A stretch of 64,000 nucleotides of DNA from Ruminococcus sp. (GCA_017626015.1 JAGAJO010000009.1:1-64000), one strand, 5' to 3'. Numbered from the stretch's first letter, positions 42,933 through 53,131 are shown. Notes: generated by a model not told the origin, from the sequence alone. Program-made: numbers and translations.

Positions 42933-44244
42933 GGTTATAGGCGCAGGGCTTGCTGGGTGCGAGGCGGCATGGCAGCTTTCAAAAGCGGGAATTTCCGTTT
43001 CGCTTTATGAGATGAAGCCGAAGAAATTTACTCCCGCCCATAAATACCATGGCTTTGCGGAGCTTGTCTGCTCAAATTCACTCAAGGCGGAGAGACTGGA
43101 TTCCGCAGCGGGAATGCTTAAGGAAGAAATGCGCCGACTGGGTTCTCTTACAATGGAATGCGCCGGACTTTCAAAGGTTTCTGCCGGAGGAGCGCTTGCG
43201 GTGGATCGTAAGAGGTTTTCAGATCTCGTGACTGATAGAATAAAAAGCGCTCCGCTGATAGATGTCATTGAGGAGGAGGTCACGGAGATACCCGAAGGCT
43301 GTGTCATAGTTGCAACGGGGCCGCTGACTTCCGGAGGACTGGCGGACAGCATAAAGGATATCTGCGGGGATTATCTGTATTTTCACGACGCCGCAGCTCC
43401 TATCGTCACCTTTGACAGTCTGGATAAAAACAAGGTATTCTTTGCCTCGAGGTATGGCAAGGGTGAGGCTGATTATATAAATTGTCCTATGAACAAGGAG
43501 GAATATCTCCGGTTCTACGGTGAGCTTATAAATGCGGAATCTGCACCGCTCCATGAATTTGACAGAGAGCATTTCGGCAAGGATAATTTCAAGGTCTACG
43601 AGGGTTGTATGCCTGTGGAGGTACTTGCCAAGAGAGGTGAGGATACGATGCGCTTCGGTCCTCTTAAACCGGTTGGGCTTACCGACCCGAGAACGGGTAA
43701 GCGTCCCTATGCTGTAGTTCAGCTCAGAGCGGAAAATTCTCAGGGTACGCTTTATAACATGGTCGGTTTTCAGACAAATCTTAAATTCGGTGAGCAGAAA
43801 AGGGTTTTCTCACTTATAACCGGACTTGAAAACGCAGAGTTCGTACGTTATGGAGTCATGCACAGAAATACTTTCATAAATTCTCCTAAGCTTCTGAACG
43901 AGCAGTTTAATATGCGGAACAGAGAGGATCTGTTTTTCGCAGGACAGATGACAGGCGTAGAGGGATATATCGAATCCGCAGCAAGCGGTATATTTGCCGG
44001 ACTTAATATGGCAAGACGTTTGCAGGGAAAGTCTTATGTCACGCTGCCTGAGACCTCGATGCTGGGTGCGCTGTCAAAATATATCAGCGATCCTACTGTG
44101 GAGAAATTCCAGCCTATGGGATGCAATATGGGGATCCTCCCCGAGCTGCCCGAAAGGATAAGAGATAAAAGACTGAAATATCAGATGATCGCAGAAAGAG
44201 GTCTTGCGGATCTTGACAAAGCGATAGAGCAGATGAAGGAATGA
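42922..44244 (+). CDS. trmFO: Folate-dependent tRNA (uracil-54-C5) methyltransferase
   Basis: A 440-residue flavoprotein that makes ribothymidine at tRNA position 54 using methylenetetrahydrofolate and FADH2. Evidence: the N-terminal FAD motif [49 protein letters not shown]-like stretch (here [13 protein letters not shown]), and the late [16 protein letters not shown]. Full length. It overlaps topA by 11 nt, the conserved dprA-topA-trmFO order in Firmicutes. Confidence 0.97.
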   Translation: MTVKVIGAGLAGCEAAWQLSKAGISVSLYEMKPKKFTPAHKYHGFAELVCSNSLKAERLDSAAGMLKEEMRRLGSLTMECAGLSKVSAGGALAVDRKRFSDLVTDRIKSAPLIDVIEEEVTEIPEGCVIVATGPLTSGGLADSIKDICGDYLYFHDAAAPIVTFDSLDKNKVFFASRYGKGEADYINCPMNKEEYLRFYGELINAESAPLHEFDREHFGKDNFKVYEGCMPVEVLAKRGEDTMRFGPLKPVGLTDPRTGKRPYAVVQLRAENSQGTLYNMVGFQTNLKFGEQKRVFSLITGLENAEFVRYGVMHRNTFINSPKLLNEQFNMRNREDLFFAGQMTGVEGYIESAASGIFAGLNMARRLQGKSYVTLPETSMLGALSKYISDPTVEKFQPMGCNMGILPELPERIRDKRLKYQMIAERGLADLDKAIEQMKE

Positions 44245-44248
44245 TCCT

Positions 44249-44686
44249 ATGGCTGATTTTTTTGAAAACGCATCATCTTCCGCTTCAAACGGAGCGGGAA
44301 AGCTTCTGGGGCTTTTCGGCGTGCAGCCGGACGCTCTTATTCCCATAACGGTCGTCATATGGGCGTGGACGGTAATTTCTGTTTTGATCTTATCTGTTGC
44401 GCTGATACTTGATATGCAGGAAAACAGATCAAGGCTGTGCTTTGTCTCAGTATGCGCAGCGGTATCTTTATCGATGCTGGAAATAGCTGTAACCGTCATT
44501 TTCTTTCCCTGCGCTTTGATCTTACCGATCGTCAATGCGCTTTTCATTGGGTATTCTGCGGCGGTTCTCATCCATATAAGGGGAAGAAAAAATTTTCTGT
44601 GCAGGATCGCAGCGGCGTCCGTGATAATTTTTGAAGTTCTTGGTCTGCTGTTCGCAGGATCATTCATTGCGGGGATGTATGTCTGA
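44249..44686 (+). CDS. Unrecognised small membrane protein downstream of trmFO
   Basis: A 145-residue protein with four predicted hydrophobic helices (around VVIWAWTVISVLILSVALIL, FVSVCAAVSLSMLEIAVTVIFF, ILPIVNALFIGYSAAVLI and IAAASVIIFEVLGLLFAGSF). No domain that I recognise. It starts 4 nt after trmFO, so it is translated from the same mRNA. It ends 90 nt before plsX. Its role is unknown. Confidence 0.6.
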   Translation: MADFFENASSSASNGAGKLLGLFGVQPDALIPITVVIWAWTVISVLILSVALILDMQENRSRLCFVSVCAAVSLSMLEIAVTVIFFPCALILPIVNALFIGYSAAVLIHIRGRKNFLCRIAAASVIIFEVLGLLFAGSFIAGMYV

Positions 44687-44776
44687 ACTGTTGCCGTTAT
44701 TTCCGCTTATTACGGTAGTGCCGGCGGTGTTGCCTTAAAAAAATAAAACAAACTCTAAAACGGAGGTATAAATATA

Positions 44777-45784
44777 ATGAACATAGTAATAGACGCATTC
44801 GGCGGGGACAATGCTCCCCTGGAGGTCATAAAGGGTTCGATAGACGCTCAGAGGGATTTCAACGTAGACGTTACTCTTGTCGGAAGCGAGGATAAGATCA
44901 GAAAGTGTGCGGCAGATAACGGTCTGGATATTTCAAAGCTACATATCCGCAACGCAGATACTGTGATAGAGATATGCGAGGAGCCTACCGAGGTAATCAA
45001 GGGCAAAAAGGACTGTTCAATGGCAGTGGGTATGAAAATGCTTGCCGACGGCGAGGGAGACGCATTTGTTTCAGCAGGCTCCACAGGTGCGCTGGTAGTG
45101 GGAGCAACCTTTATCGTCAAGAGGATAAAGGGTATCAAAAGACCTGCTCTGGCAACGATCCTCCCAACTGCGGGAGCGCCTACGATGCTCCTTGACAGCG
45201 GTGCAAATGCTGATTGCCGCCCCGAAATGCTGGTTCAGTTCGGTATCATGGGTACGGCGTACATGAATAAGATACTCGGGGTAGGATCCCCCAGAGTCGG
45301 TCTTGCCAACATTGGCGCTGAGGAATCCAAGGGAAGAGATCTGGAGCTTGAAACCTACAGACAGCTAAAAAAAGCCCCTGTTAATTTTATCGGCAATATT
45401 GAAGCAAGACAGCTCCCTATGGGAGACTGTGACGTGTGCGTTGCAGACGGCTTCTGCGGAAATCTTATGCTGAAGCTTTACGAGGGAATGGCAAAATTCT
45501 TTTCGGGCGAGCTTAAAACGCTGCTCACCAAGGATTTCAAGTCCAAGATGGCTGCGCTTATGGTTATGAAAAACGTTAAGGAATTCAAGAAAAAGGTGGA
45601 TTATTCGGAATACGGCGGAGCGCCGCTGCTGGGGACTGCAAAGCCGGTCATCAAAGCACACGGAAGCTCCAATGCAAGAGCATTTTACAATGCGATCAGA
45701 CAAGCTAAGCAGTTCACCGAGACAAACGTGATCGAAAGTATCACCGATGCCCTTGATTCCATGAAGGAAAAACAGGAGATTTGA
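44777..45784 (+). CDS. plsX: Phosphate acyltransferase PlsX
   Basis: A 335-residue enzyme converting acyl-ACP to acyl-phosphate for phospholipid synthesis. Family marks: IVIDAFGGDNAP at the N-terminus, SAGSTGALVVGA, LIDSGANxDC-like LLDSGANADC, NIGAEESKG and VADGFCGN. Full length. GGAGGTA precedes the ATG. The next gene is rnc, whose start lies 3 nt past the plsX stop; acpP, which commonly lies between them, is absent here. Confidence 0.97.
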   Translation: MNIVIDAFGGDNAPLEVIKGSIDAQRDFNVDVTLVGSEDKIRKCAADNGLDISKLHIRNADTVIEICEEPTEVIKGKKDCSMAVGMKMLADGEGDAFVSAGSTGALVVGATFIVKRIKGIKRPALATILPTAGAPTMLLDSGANADCRPEMLVQFGIMGTAYMNKILGVGSPRVGLANIGAEESKGRDLELETYRQLKKAPVNFIGNIEARQLPMGDCDVCVADGFCGNLMLKLYEGMAKFFSGELKTLLTKDFKSKMAALMVMKNVKEFKKKVDYSEYGGAPLLGTAKPVIKAHGSSNARAFYNAIRQAKQFTETNVIESITDALDSMKEKQEI

Positions 45785-45786
45785 TT

Positions 45787-46488
45787 ATGGACGAACGTCA
45801 GAATCTTATTGATTTTCAAAAGAAGATAGGCTACAGCTTTAAGGACGAGAAACTGCTTTACGAGGCGCTGTCTCATTCTTCCTTTGCCAATGAAAACAAA
45901 AAACACAGAAACAGCAACGAGCGCCTTGAATTTCTGGGGGATTCAGTGCTTTCTATTGTAGTTTCAGACTACATTTTCGAGCATTTCAGGCATCTGCCGG
46001 AGGGAGAGCTTACAAAGCTCAGGGCTTCGCTTGTGTGTGAAAAGGCGCTTTTTGAGTTTTCCAAGAAGATACAGCTGGGAAGGTATATTTTCCTTGGGAA
46101 AGGAGAAGAAATGACCGGCGGCAGAGAACGTGCGTCCATCGTCTCAGACGCAATGGAGGCGGTGATAGCCGCTATTTACCTTGACGGAGGTATAGAGGCG
46201 GCAAGAAGGCATATTATGAATTTCCTCCCCGGAGATATCACTCCCGAGCATACCACGACCTTCCACGATTATAAGACGGTGCTTCAGGAGATCATTCAGA
46301 AAAATCCCGAGGAGAAGATAGAGTATTTTCTCAAGGACGAATCCGGTCCGGACCATGATAAAAAGTTTACCGTGCAGGTGCTGCTCAACAGCAACGTTAT
46401 AGGTACCGGTACGGGAAGATCAAAGAAAAATGCCGAGCAGAATGCCGCTAAGGAAGCTTTGGAGCTGATGGGTTATGCCGCACAGTAA
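45787..46488 (+). CDS. rnc: Ribonuclease III
   Basis: A 233-residue double-strand RNA endonuclease for rRNA and mRNA processing. The catalytic signature NERLEFLGDSVL is at about residues 39-50, with the second acidic cluster in SDAMEAVIAAIYLDGG, and a C-terminal dsRNA-binding domain (from ~155, DYKTVLQEIIQK ... KKNAEQNAAKEAL). I prefer ATG 45787 (AGGAG 8 nt upstream) to the TTG at 45781 that overlaps the plsX stop. The radical SAM gene overlaps its end by 14 nt. Confidence 0.97.
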   Translation: MDERQNLIDFQKKIGYSFKDEKLLYEALSHSSFANENKKHRNSNERLEFLGDSVLSIVVSDYIFEHFRHLPEGELTKLRASLVCEKALFEFSKKIQLGRYIFLGKGEEMTGGRERASIVSDAMEAVIAAIYLDGGIEAARRHIMNFLPGDITPEHTTTFHDYKTVLQEIIQKNPEEKIEYFLKDESGPDHDKKFTVQVLLNSNVIGTGTGRSKKNAEQNAAKEALELMGYAAQ

Positions 46489-47467
46489 TATTTCTGTTTT
46501 TGTTCCTCATGTCGGCTGCCCTCATATGTGTGCGTTCTGCAATCAGCGGACGATAACCGGTACGGATAAGATCCCGCACAGTGAAGATGTTGTTAAAATA
46601 TGTGAAAGGGCTTTGTCGGAGGTAAGGGATCCTTCGGAAACTCAGATCGCTTTCTTTGGCGGCAGCTTTACGGCAATTCCCCGTGACTATATGCTGGAAC
46701 TGCTGGGGGCGGCGCAGCGCTTTCTGGGAGAAGGCGGATTTTCAGGGATACGCATTTCCACACGTCCCGATTATATTGATAATGAGATACTTGATATTTT
46801 AAGGAAATATGGAGTTACCTCTGTAGAGCTTGGAGCGCAGTCTATGTCCGACCCTGTTCTGGAAGCAAACGGGAGAGGGCATACCTCCTATGATGTAGAA
46901 AAAGCAGCAGGACTTATAAAGGACGGCGGTTTTGAGCTTGGCTTGCAGATGATGGTAGGGCTTTATAAAAGCACGCCCCGTGACGAGACGGAAACTTTTG
47001 AAAAGCTATGCACCCTTAGTCCCGACACACTGAGGATCTATCCTGTGGTGATACTGGAGGGTACGGAGCTGGGCAGGCTGTTTAAAAGCGGTGAATATAA
47101 GCCGTTTGATTTTGATACGGCTGTCGGTTTGTGTTCACAGTTTTTAAATATGTGTGAAAAGCGTGGAATAAAGGTAATAAAGCTGGGGCTTCACGCCAGT
47201 GAATTTGTTGAAGAGCAGGCTCTTGGCGGGTTTTATCACCCGGCGTTCAGGGAGCTTTGCGAGGGCAGGATCTACCGTGAGGAAATAGAACGTGCGCTGC
47301 CGGAGGGGACAGTCTGTGCGGAAATATCAGTTCCCGCAAGAAATGTAAGCAAGGCTCTCGGACAGAAAAAATGCAATTTAAATTATTTTAAGGATAAAGG
47401 AATTACATTGAAGATACTGCCTGACAGCAGTCAGACAGAAAAATTCAAAGTAATAGGCATAAGATAG
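46475..47467 (+). CDS. Elp3-like radical SAM protein
   Basis: A 330-residue protein with the radical SAM cysteine motif CPHMCAFC (C-x3-C-x2-C, residues ~13-20), then FFGGSFTAIPR, STRPDYID, VELGAQSM and GLQMMVGLY, all typical of the Elp3/MiaB-type SAM barrel. It lacks the acetyltransferase domain of true Elp3. The family is linked with tRNA modification, but no reaction can be assigned. It overlaps rnc by 14 nt and lies directly upstream of smc, a position often seen in clostridia. Confidence 0.88.
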   Translation: MPHSNISVFVPHVGCPHMCAFCNQRTITGTDKIPHSEDVVKICERALSEVRDPSETQIAFFGGSFTAIPRDYMLELLGAAQRFLGEGGFSGIRISTRPDYIDNEILDILRKYGVTSVELGAQSMSDPVLEANGRGHTSYDVEKAAGLIKDGGFELGLQMMVGLYKSTPRDETETFEKLCTLSPDTLRIYPVVILEGTELGRLFKSGEYKPFDFDTAVGLCSQFLNMCEKRGIKVIKLGLHASEFVEEQALGGFYHPAFRELCEGRIYREEIERALPEGTVCAEISVPARNVSKALGQKKCNLNYFKDKGITLKILPDSSQTEKFKVIGIR

Positions 47468-47490
47468 AACGATAGAACGGCGGTGATAAA

Positions 47491-50400
47491 ATGTATCTGA
47501 AATCCCTGGAGCTTCAGGGCTTTAAATCCTTTCCGGATAAAACGGAGCTTAAATTCAATAAAGGAATAACCGCAGTTGTGGGACCAAACGGCTCCGGAAA
47601 GAGCAATATCGCCGACGCTATGCGCTGGGTCATGGGAGAGCAGTCTTCCAAGGCGCTCAGGGGAGAGAAAATGGCAGGTGTGATCTTTCACGGCTGCAAT
47701 ACAAGAAAGCAGTCGCCCTTTTCTCAGGTAACTATCACTATAGATAACGAGGACAGGGCGCTCGGATATGACAGCGATATCGTATCCGTTTCAAGAAAGC
47801 TTTACCGAAACGGCGACAGCGAATATATGATAAACGGCAAGGACGTCAAGCTTAAAGAGATAAACGAGCTGTTTATGGATACAGGACTTGGAAAAGACGG
47901 ATACTCTATAATCGGTCAGGGACGTATCGCCGATATAGTAAACGGAAAATCCAACGACAGGCGTGAGATATTTGAGGAGGCTGCCGGCATAGCAAAATTC
48001 CGCTATAAAAAACAGGAGGCGGAGAGAAAGCTTGTTGCCGCAGAGGATAATATATCCCGTCTTAACGATATAATCGGCGAGCTTGAAGCAAGGATCGAGC
48101 CGCTGAGGAAGCAGTGTGAAAAGGCCAAGAGGTTCAGAGAGCTTGATGATGAAAAACGCACGCTGGAGGTTTCCGTCTGGGTATGCAGACTGGATGAATA
48201 TAAGAAGAAGCTGGACGAATACGATGATAAGATCAGCACGCTGAAGGAGGAGCATAAGGCTCTTTCCGATGAGCTGGAGGGCGCTGAAAGAGAGATCGAG
48301 GATAATTTTCAGCTGAGCGCACTTCGTTCGGCTGAAGCAGATGACTTCAAGGATAAAATACATCTTACGGAGCTTGAAAACAAAAATGCGGCGTCGGATA
48401 TCGCCGTATACGAAAACGACATACATCATCTGGAAAATAATATTTTGCAGCTCAGGGAGCGGATAGAACGTTCCAGAGCCGATAAGTATTTCCTGGAATC
48501 GGAGCTTGAAAAGAGAAAAGAACAGCTTGGCGCTCTTACAAGCCGCAGAGACGGTTCGTCGGAGGAGATCGCAGATAAGGAGGATCAGCTTAGTAAGCTT
48601 GCACAGCAGAGCGAGCAGTCCGATAAAAGCCTGCGTGAGGTGAACTCCGCAGTAAGCGAGGCGTATCTGAAAAAATCTGCGCTGAGCTTTCAGACGGAAA
48701 GCATAAAAAATTCGATCGCCGATGTTCAGGATCAGCTTTCAGCAGCTGAGGAATCCGCAGGGGAGCTTGAAAAAAACAGCACATTTGCTTTGTCGGAGCG
48801 CAAAAGGATCAGCAAGCAGAAGCAGGAAAACGATGAGAAGATCAGTGAAAACGAAAACCGTCTCAGCGGACTTGCAAAGCTGTATGAAAAACGCAGGGAA
48901 AAGCTTGCTTCGGCAAATGAGGAATACTCACGATCCGATACCTTGTACCGGGAAATTTCCGGAAAGCTTCAGATATTAAGAGATCTGGAAAACTCTATGG
49001 AGGGCTTTGGACGAAGCGTAAAGTTTATAATGAAATCCTCGGCGCAGGGAAGACTAAGCGGGATATGCGGGTCTGTAGCGCAGCTTATAAGAGTAAGTCC
49101 GGAATATACTGTGGCTGTGGAGACCGCACTGGGCGGAGCTTTACAGAATATAGTTACAGAAAATGAGGATGCGGCAAAGCGTGGAATAAGACTGCTTAAG
49201 GATAACAGCGCAGGGCGTGCAACGTTCCTGCCGGTAACGTCCGTAAAAGGCGCAAGGAACATCAGCAGTCAGCTTGAAAAGGGAAACGGCTATGTTGCAA
49301 TGGGCTGCGATCTGGTGGAGTGCGACGGAAAATTTTCCGGCATTATTAATTATCTGTTGGGCAGGATCTGCATTGCGGAGGATATGGACAGCGCCGCACA
49401 GATCGCCGCAAAAAACGGGTACAGATTTAAAATAGTGACTCTGGACGGTCAGGTAGTCAACGCAGGAGGTTCTTTTACAGGCGGAAGCGTTTCAAAGAGC
49501 GCAGGTATACTCACCAGAAAAAATGAGATATCTCAGCTTGGAGATCAGCTTTCCTCCCTGAATAAAAAGAGAGAGGAGCTTACCGCAGTAAGAGAGCGGC
49601 TGACTAACGAGGTAAATAAATTTGCAGCGGATACCGAAGGGCTTAAGGAGCAGCTGAACGCTCTGAAAAGCGAGGGACTGCGGCTTGATATGGAATTGAA
49701 GCGTGCAGACGAGTATGTCAGTCAGTATACATCTCAGGCGGAGGAAACCGATCATCTGAGATGCGAGCTTAAAAAAAGACTGACAGACCTTTCCGCAGAG
49801 CTTGACACAACGGCGAAACAGATCGTGGATAACGATAAGGTCATTCTTGACTGTGAGGCGAAGCTTTCCGTTTCACAGAACGAGCAGGATTCTCTGCGAT
49901 CGCAGCGTGAGGAGCTTAGTAAGGAGCTTTCGGAGCTGAAGATCGGCGAGGCGGAAATAAATAAGGACATTTCTGCGTGCCGTGATTCTATAGCCCAGCT
50001 TAATTTCTCTATAGAGTCAAGCGAAAACGACAACGGGAAAATCGAACTGGACATATTGGATCTGGAAAAGGAAATAGCGGGAAGAAAAGATAAAATAAAA
50101 AGCGTCAAAGAAAAAATTGCCGCTTCGGCAGAACTTGTTAAGGAGTATGAGGCACAGGCGCAGAAGGCTCAGCGTGAGCATCTGGAATATAACAATGCTG
50201 CGGTAAAGCTTCGTACCGCCTTGAAGAGCAAATTGGATGAAAAGGAGACACTCATGAGCAGTCTTTCCCGCACCGAGGAGCGCAGAAATGCTTCTCAGGC
50301 GGATTTCGACAAGCTTGTTACCCAGCTTTGGGACGAATACGAGCTAACCAGGACCACGGCTGCTGAGATTGCCGAAAAGCCCGATGATCTTTCAGCGGCA

Positions 50401-51060
50401 AATAAACGTCTGTCGGAGCTTAAAAATCGGATAAAGTCGCTGGGAAGCGTTAACCTGGGCGCTATCGAGGAGTATGCAGAGGTAAGCGAAAGATACGAAT
50501 TTATGAACAGTCAGCTTAACGATGTAAACATCTCCAAATCGGAGCTTTGTGCTATGATCGACGATCTTACTGAAAAAATGAAATCCGTATTCATGCAGAA
50601 TTTTGACAGTATAAATGCCAATTTCAGAAATATATTTGCGGAGCTTTTCGGCGGGGGAAAAGGGGAGCTTATTCTTACCGATCCGGAAAATGTTCTGGAA
50701 TGCGGGATAGAGATAAACGTTCAGCCGCCGGGAAAGGTGATTACAAACCTGATGTCCCTTTCGGGGGGAGAGCAGGCAATGGTAGCTATTGCGATATATT
50801 TCGCCATACTGAAAAACTCTCCGTCGCCTTTCTGTCTGCTGGATGAGATAGAAGCTGCTCTTGACGACGTAAACGTCACAAGATATGCGCAGTATCTGCA
50901 CAGGCTGACGGACAGAACGCAGTTTATAACAATTACTCACAGACGTGGCACAATGGAGGAGGCTGACGTGCTTTACGGTGTGACCATGCAGGAAAAGGGA
51001 ATTTCCAAGCTGCTTAAGATGAGTTCGGAGGAAACCAGACAGATGAAGCTTGATGAATAA
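47491..51060 (+). CDS. smc: Chromosome segregation protein SMC
   Basis: A 1189-residue condensin ATPase. Walker A GPNGSGKS is at 31-38, the two long coiled coils flank a hinge near residues 500-680 (GSVAQLIRVSPEYTVAVE ... GGSFTGGSVSKSAG), and the C-terminal head has the signature LSGGEQAM and Walker B CLLDEIEAALDD. Full length. The ATG at 47491 follows CGGCGGTGA. The rnc-smc-ftsY order is conserved in Gram-positives. scpA/scpB are not in this window. Confidence 0.98.
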   Translation: MYLKSLELQGFKSFPDKTELKFNKGITAVVGPNGSGKSNIADAMRWVMGEQSSKALRGEKMAGVIFHGCNTRKQSPFSQVTITIDNEDRALGYDSDIVSVSRKLYRNGDSEYMINGKDVKLKEINELFMDTGLGKDGYSIIGQGRIADIVNGKSNDRREIFEEAAGIAKFRYKKQEAERKLVAAEDNISRLNDIIGELEARIEPLRKQCEKAKRFRELDDEKRTLEVSVWVCRLDEYKKKLDEYDDKISTLKEEHKALSDELEGAEREIEDNFQLSALRSAEADDFKDKIHLTELENKNAASDIAVYENDIHHLENNILQLRERIERSRADKYFLESELEKRKEQLGALTSRRDGSSEEIADKEDQLSKLAQQSEQSDKSLREVNSAVSEAYLKKSALSFQTESIKNSIADVQDQLSAAEESAGELEKNSTFALSERKRISKQKQENDEKISENENRLSGLAKLYEKRREKLASANEEYSRSDTLYREISGKLQILRDLENSMEGFGRSVKFIMKSSAQGRLSGICGSVAQLIRVSPEYTVAVETALGGALQNIVTENEDAAKRGIRLLKDNSAGRATFLPVTSVKGARNISSQLEKGNGYVAMGCDLVECDGKFSGIINYLLGRICIAEDMDSAAQIAAKNGYRFKIVTLDGQVVNAGGSFTGGSVSKSAGILTRKNEISQLGDQLSSLNKKREELTAVRERLTNEVNKFAADTEGLKEQLNALKSEGLRLDMELKRADEYVSQYTSQAEETDHLRCELKKRLTDLSAELDTTAKQIVDNDKVILDCEAKLSVSQNEQDSLRSQREELSKELSELKIGEAEINKDISACRDSIAQLNFSIESSENDNGKIELDILDLEKEIAGRKDKIKSVKEKIAASAELVKEYEAQAQKAQREHLEYNNAAVKLRTALKSKLDEKETLMSSLSRTEERRNASQADFDKLVTQLWDEYELTRTTAAEIAEKPDDLSAANKRLSELKNRIKSLGSVNLGAIEEYAEVSERYEFMNSQLNDVNISKSELCAMIDDLTEKMKSVFMQNFDSINANFRNIFAELFGGGKGELILTDPENVLECGIEINVQPPGKVITNLMSLSGGEQAMVAIAIYFAILKNSPSPFCLLDEIEAALDDVNVTRYAQYLHRLTDRTQFITITHRRGTMEEADVLYGVTMQEKGISKLLKMSSEETRQMKLDE

Positions 51061-51078
51061 GAAAGGAGATCATTGATA

Positions 51079-51984
51079 ATGGGATTTTTTGAAAAGCTGA
51101 AGAACGGGCTTAAAAAGACCAAGGATTCCATGATGGGAAGAATTGAGAGTCTGCTTCATTCCTTTACGAAAATAGACGAGGATCTGTTCGAGGAGCTGGA
51201 GGAAACGCTTATAATGTGCGATATCGGCGTGAATACTTCCGTTAAGATATGCGATATCCTGAGAGAAAGGGTAAAAAAAGAGGGCGTTACGGATCCGGCT
51301 CAGATAAAGGATATGCTTAAGGAAGTCATAACTGAAATGCTGGGCGAGGAGCAGCCTCTGGATCTGTCTACTACGCCGTCCGTTATACTTGTAATAGGAG
51401 TCAACGGAGTAGGAAAGACCACAACTATAGGAAAACTCAGCTATGAGCTTCACAAGTCCGGCAAAAGAGTAATAGTTGCCGCTGCAGATACCTTCAGAGC
51501 TGCGGCGATCGATCAGCTGGAGGTCTGGACTGAAAGAGCGGGAGTAGAGATCATAAAGCATAACGAAGGCTCCGACCCCGCCTCGGTGGTGTTTGACGCA
51601 TTGACCGCAGCCAAGGCAAGAAATGCGGACGTTGTTATCTGCGATACAGCGGGACGTCTTCATAACAAGAAAAATCTTATGGACGAGCTGAGAAAAATTT
51701 CAAGGATCGTTCATCAGCAGGCAGAGGGGTGCGCTCTCGAGGTGCTTCTGGCTCTTGACGCCACTACGGGACAAAACGCAGTAAATCAGGCGCAGCAGTT
51801 CAACGAGGTCGCAGATATTACGGGAATTATTCTTACAAAGCTTGACGGAACGGCAAAAGGTGGTATAATAATAAGTATAACAGACGATCTGAAGATACCG
51901 GTAAAGCTTGTCACGGTGGGGGAGAAAATTGACGATCTTCAGCCGTTTGACGCCAAAAATTTTGTCGACGCTTTGTTTGACTGA
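51079..51984 (+). CDS. ftsY: Signal recognition particle receptor FtsY
   Basis: A 301-residue GTPase that docks ribosome-SRP complexes on the membrane. Without the acidic A domain of E. coli, it begins with the N domain (MGFFEKLKNGL). G motifs are GVNGVGKTTTIGKL (G1), DTFRAAAIDQL, DTAGRLHNK (G3) and TKLDGTAKGG (G4). I prefer ATG 51079 to the in-frame TTG 51073; AAAGGAG (51061-51067) lies upstream of both. It directly follows smc. Confidence 0.97.
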   Translation: MGFFEKLKNGLKKTKDSMMGRIESLLHSFTKIDEDLFEELEETLIMCDIGVNTSVKICDILRERVKKEGVTDPAQIKDMLKEVITEMLGEEQPLDLSTTPSVILVIGVNGVGKTTTIGKLSYELHKSGKRVIVAAADTFRAAAIDQLEVWTERAGVEIIKHNEGSDPASVVFDALTAAKARNADVVICDTAGRLHNKKNLMDELRKISRIVHQQAEGCALEVLLALDATTGQNAVNQAQQFNEVADITGIILTKLDGTAKGGIIISITDDLKIPVKLVTVGEKIDDLQPFDAKNFVDALFD

Positions 51985-52025
51985 GATTAAAAAATAATCA
52001 AAAAATTACTACAGGGGGTAATTAT

Positions 52026-52526
52026 ATGGATAAGGTCTTGTTCGTTGTTGATATGCAGGAAATGTATGTAGGAGTTACTAGGGATAAAAGCGTGTACAGG
52101 TATGACGCTGAAAATCTTATTGACAGTATAAATAAGAGGATCGCAGCATACCAGCCGGAGGAGGTTTTTTACATTATCAGCATCAAAAAGGGATTGTTCG
52201 GGGGATCAATGCCTAAAGAGGGTACTCCGGAAGCAAGCTTTCCGGCAAAGCTGAAAATCGTTTCCAAAAATATTTACGAGAAAAACAAGCCGGACGCTTT
52301 TTCCAGTGCGATCCTTGAGGATTTCATGAGAGCGAGAAATGTCAAGGAAATAGAATTTGTGGGAGTTGACGGGGGGATCTCCATAGGCAACACGGCTCTT
52401 GGCGCTATCGACTGCGGCATAAGCGTTATCCTGAATGAAGACTGCATAGGAACGCTGTATCAGGATAAATCAAGAAAATGCCGAGAGAAAATGAAAAAGA
52501 ACAAGGTAACTTATATGCATAGCTGA
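52026..52526 (+). CDS. Isochorismatase-like hydrolase lacking the catalytic cysteine
   Basis: A 166-residue protein of the isochorismatase/PncA fold. The first catalytic Asp is present (LFVVDMQ, D9) and a candidate Lys lies in YEKNKPDAF. The nucleophile position, normally Cys in GxxTDxCVxxTA, reads GVDGGISIGNTA with Ser119. Amidase activity is therefore doubtful; the non-cysteine isochorismatase class or a binding role is possible. It starts 41 nt after ftsY with GGGGGT upstream and precedes rdgB by 17 nt, so it is probably in the same run. Confidence 0.8.
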   Translation: MDKVLFVVDMQEMYVGVTRDKSVYRYDAENLIDSINKRIAAYQPEEVFYIISIKKGLFGGSMPKEGTPEASFPAKLKIVSKNIYEKNKPDAFSSAILEDFMRARNVKEIEFVGVDGGISIGNTALGAIDCGISVILNEDCIGTLYQDKSRKCREKMKKNKVTYMHS

Positions 52527-52543
52527 TTTGAAAGGATATTTAT

Positions 52544-53128
52544 ATGAAACTGGTCATTGCGAGCAACAACAAGGGAAAGATAAGGGAATACAAGCAGCTG
52601 CTGGAGCCTATGGGATACGAGGTCGTGTCTCAGTCGGAGGCAGGAATAGATCTTGAGGTGGAGGAGACCGGAGTTACCTTTGCGGAAAATTCGGCTCTTA
52701 AGGCAAGAGCGGTCTACGAAAAATGCAGCTGTGCAGTGCTTGCCGACGACAGCGGACTGTCCGTGGATGCTCTTAACGGAGAACCCGGGGTCTACTCCGC
52801 AAGATATGGGGGACTCAAGACCGATGCGGAGCGTTCGGCGCTGCTGCTTGAGAAGCTCAGAAATGTTCCGGACGAAAAAAGGACCGCACGTTTTATCTGC
52901 ACGATACATTTTATTATGCAGGACGGAAAAGAAATAGCCGTCGAGGGACGTGTGGAGGGAAAGATAGGCTATAAACCGGTGGGCGAAAACGGCTTCGGCT
53001 ACGATCCGATATTTATGTATGGAGATAAGAGCTTTGCCCAGATCCCGGCGGATGAAAAAAACTCGGTTTCCCACAGAGCCGATGCACTGAACAGGCTATT
53101 GGAAAAATTAAAGCAGGAAAGGACATAA
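52544..53128 (+). CDS. rdgB: Non-canonical purine NTP pyrophosphatase (RdgB/HAM1)
   Basis: A 194-residue house-cleaning enzyme that hydrolyses dITP, XTP and related nucleotides. Signature segments: IASNNKGKIREYK at the N-terminus, TFAENSALKARA, LADDSGLSVDALNGEPGVYSAR and GENGFGYDPIF near the C-terminus, then HRADAL. Full length. The yhbY gene begins 3 nt later. Confidence 0.96.
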   Translation: MKLVIASNNKGKIREYKQLLEPMGYEVVSQSEAGIDLEVEETGVTFAENSALKARAVYEKCSCAVLADDSGLSVDALNGEPGVYSARYGGLKTDAERSALLLEKLRNVPDEKRTARFICTIHFIMQDGKEIAVEGRVEGKIGYKPVGENGFGYDPIFMYGDKSFAQIPADEKNSVSHRADALNRLLEKLKQERT

Positions 53129-53131
53129 TAT

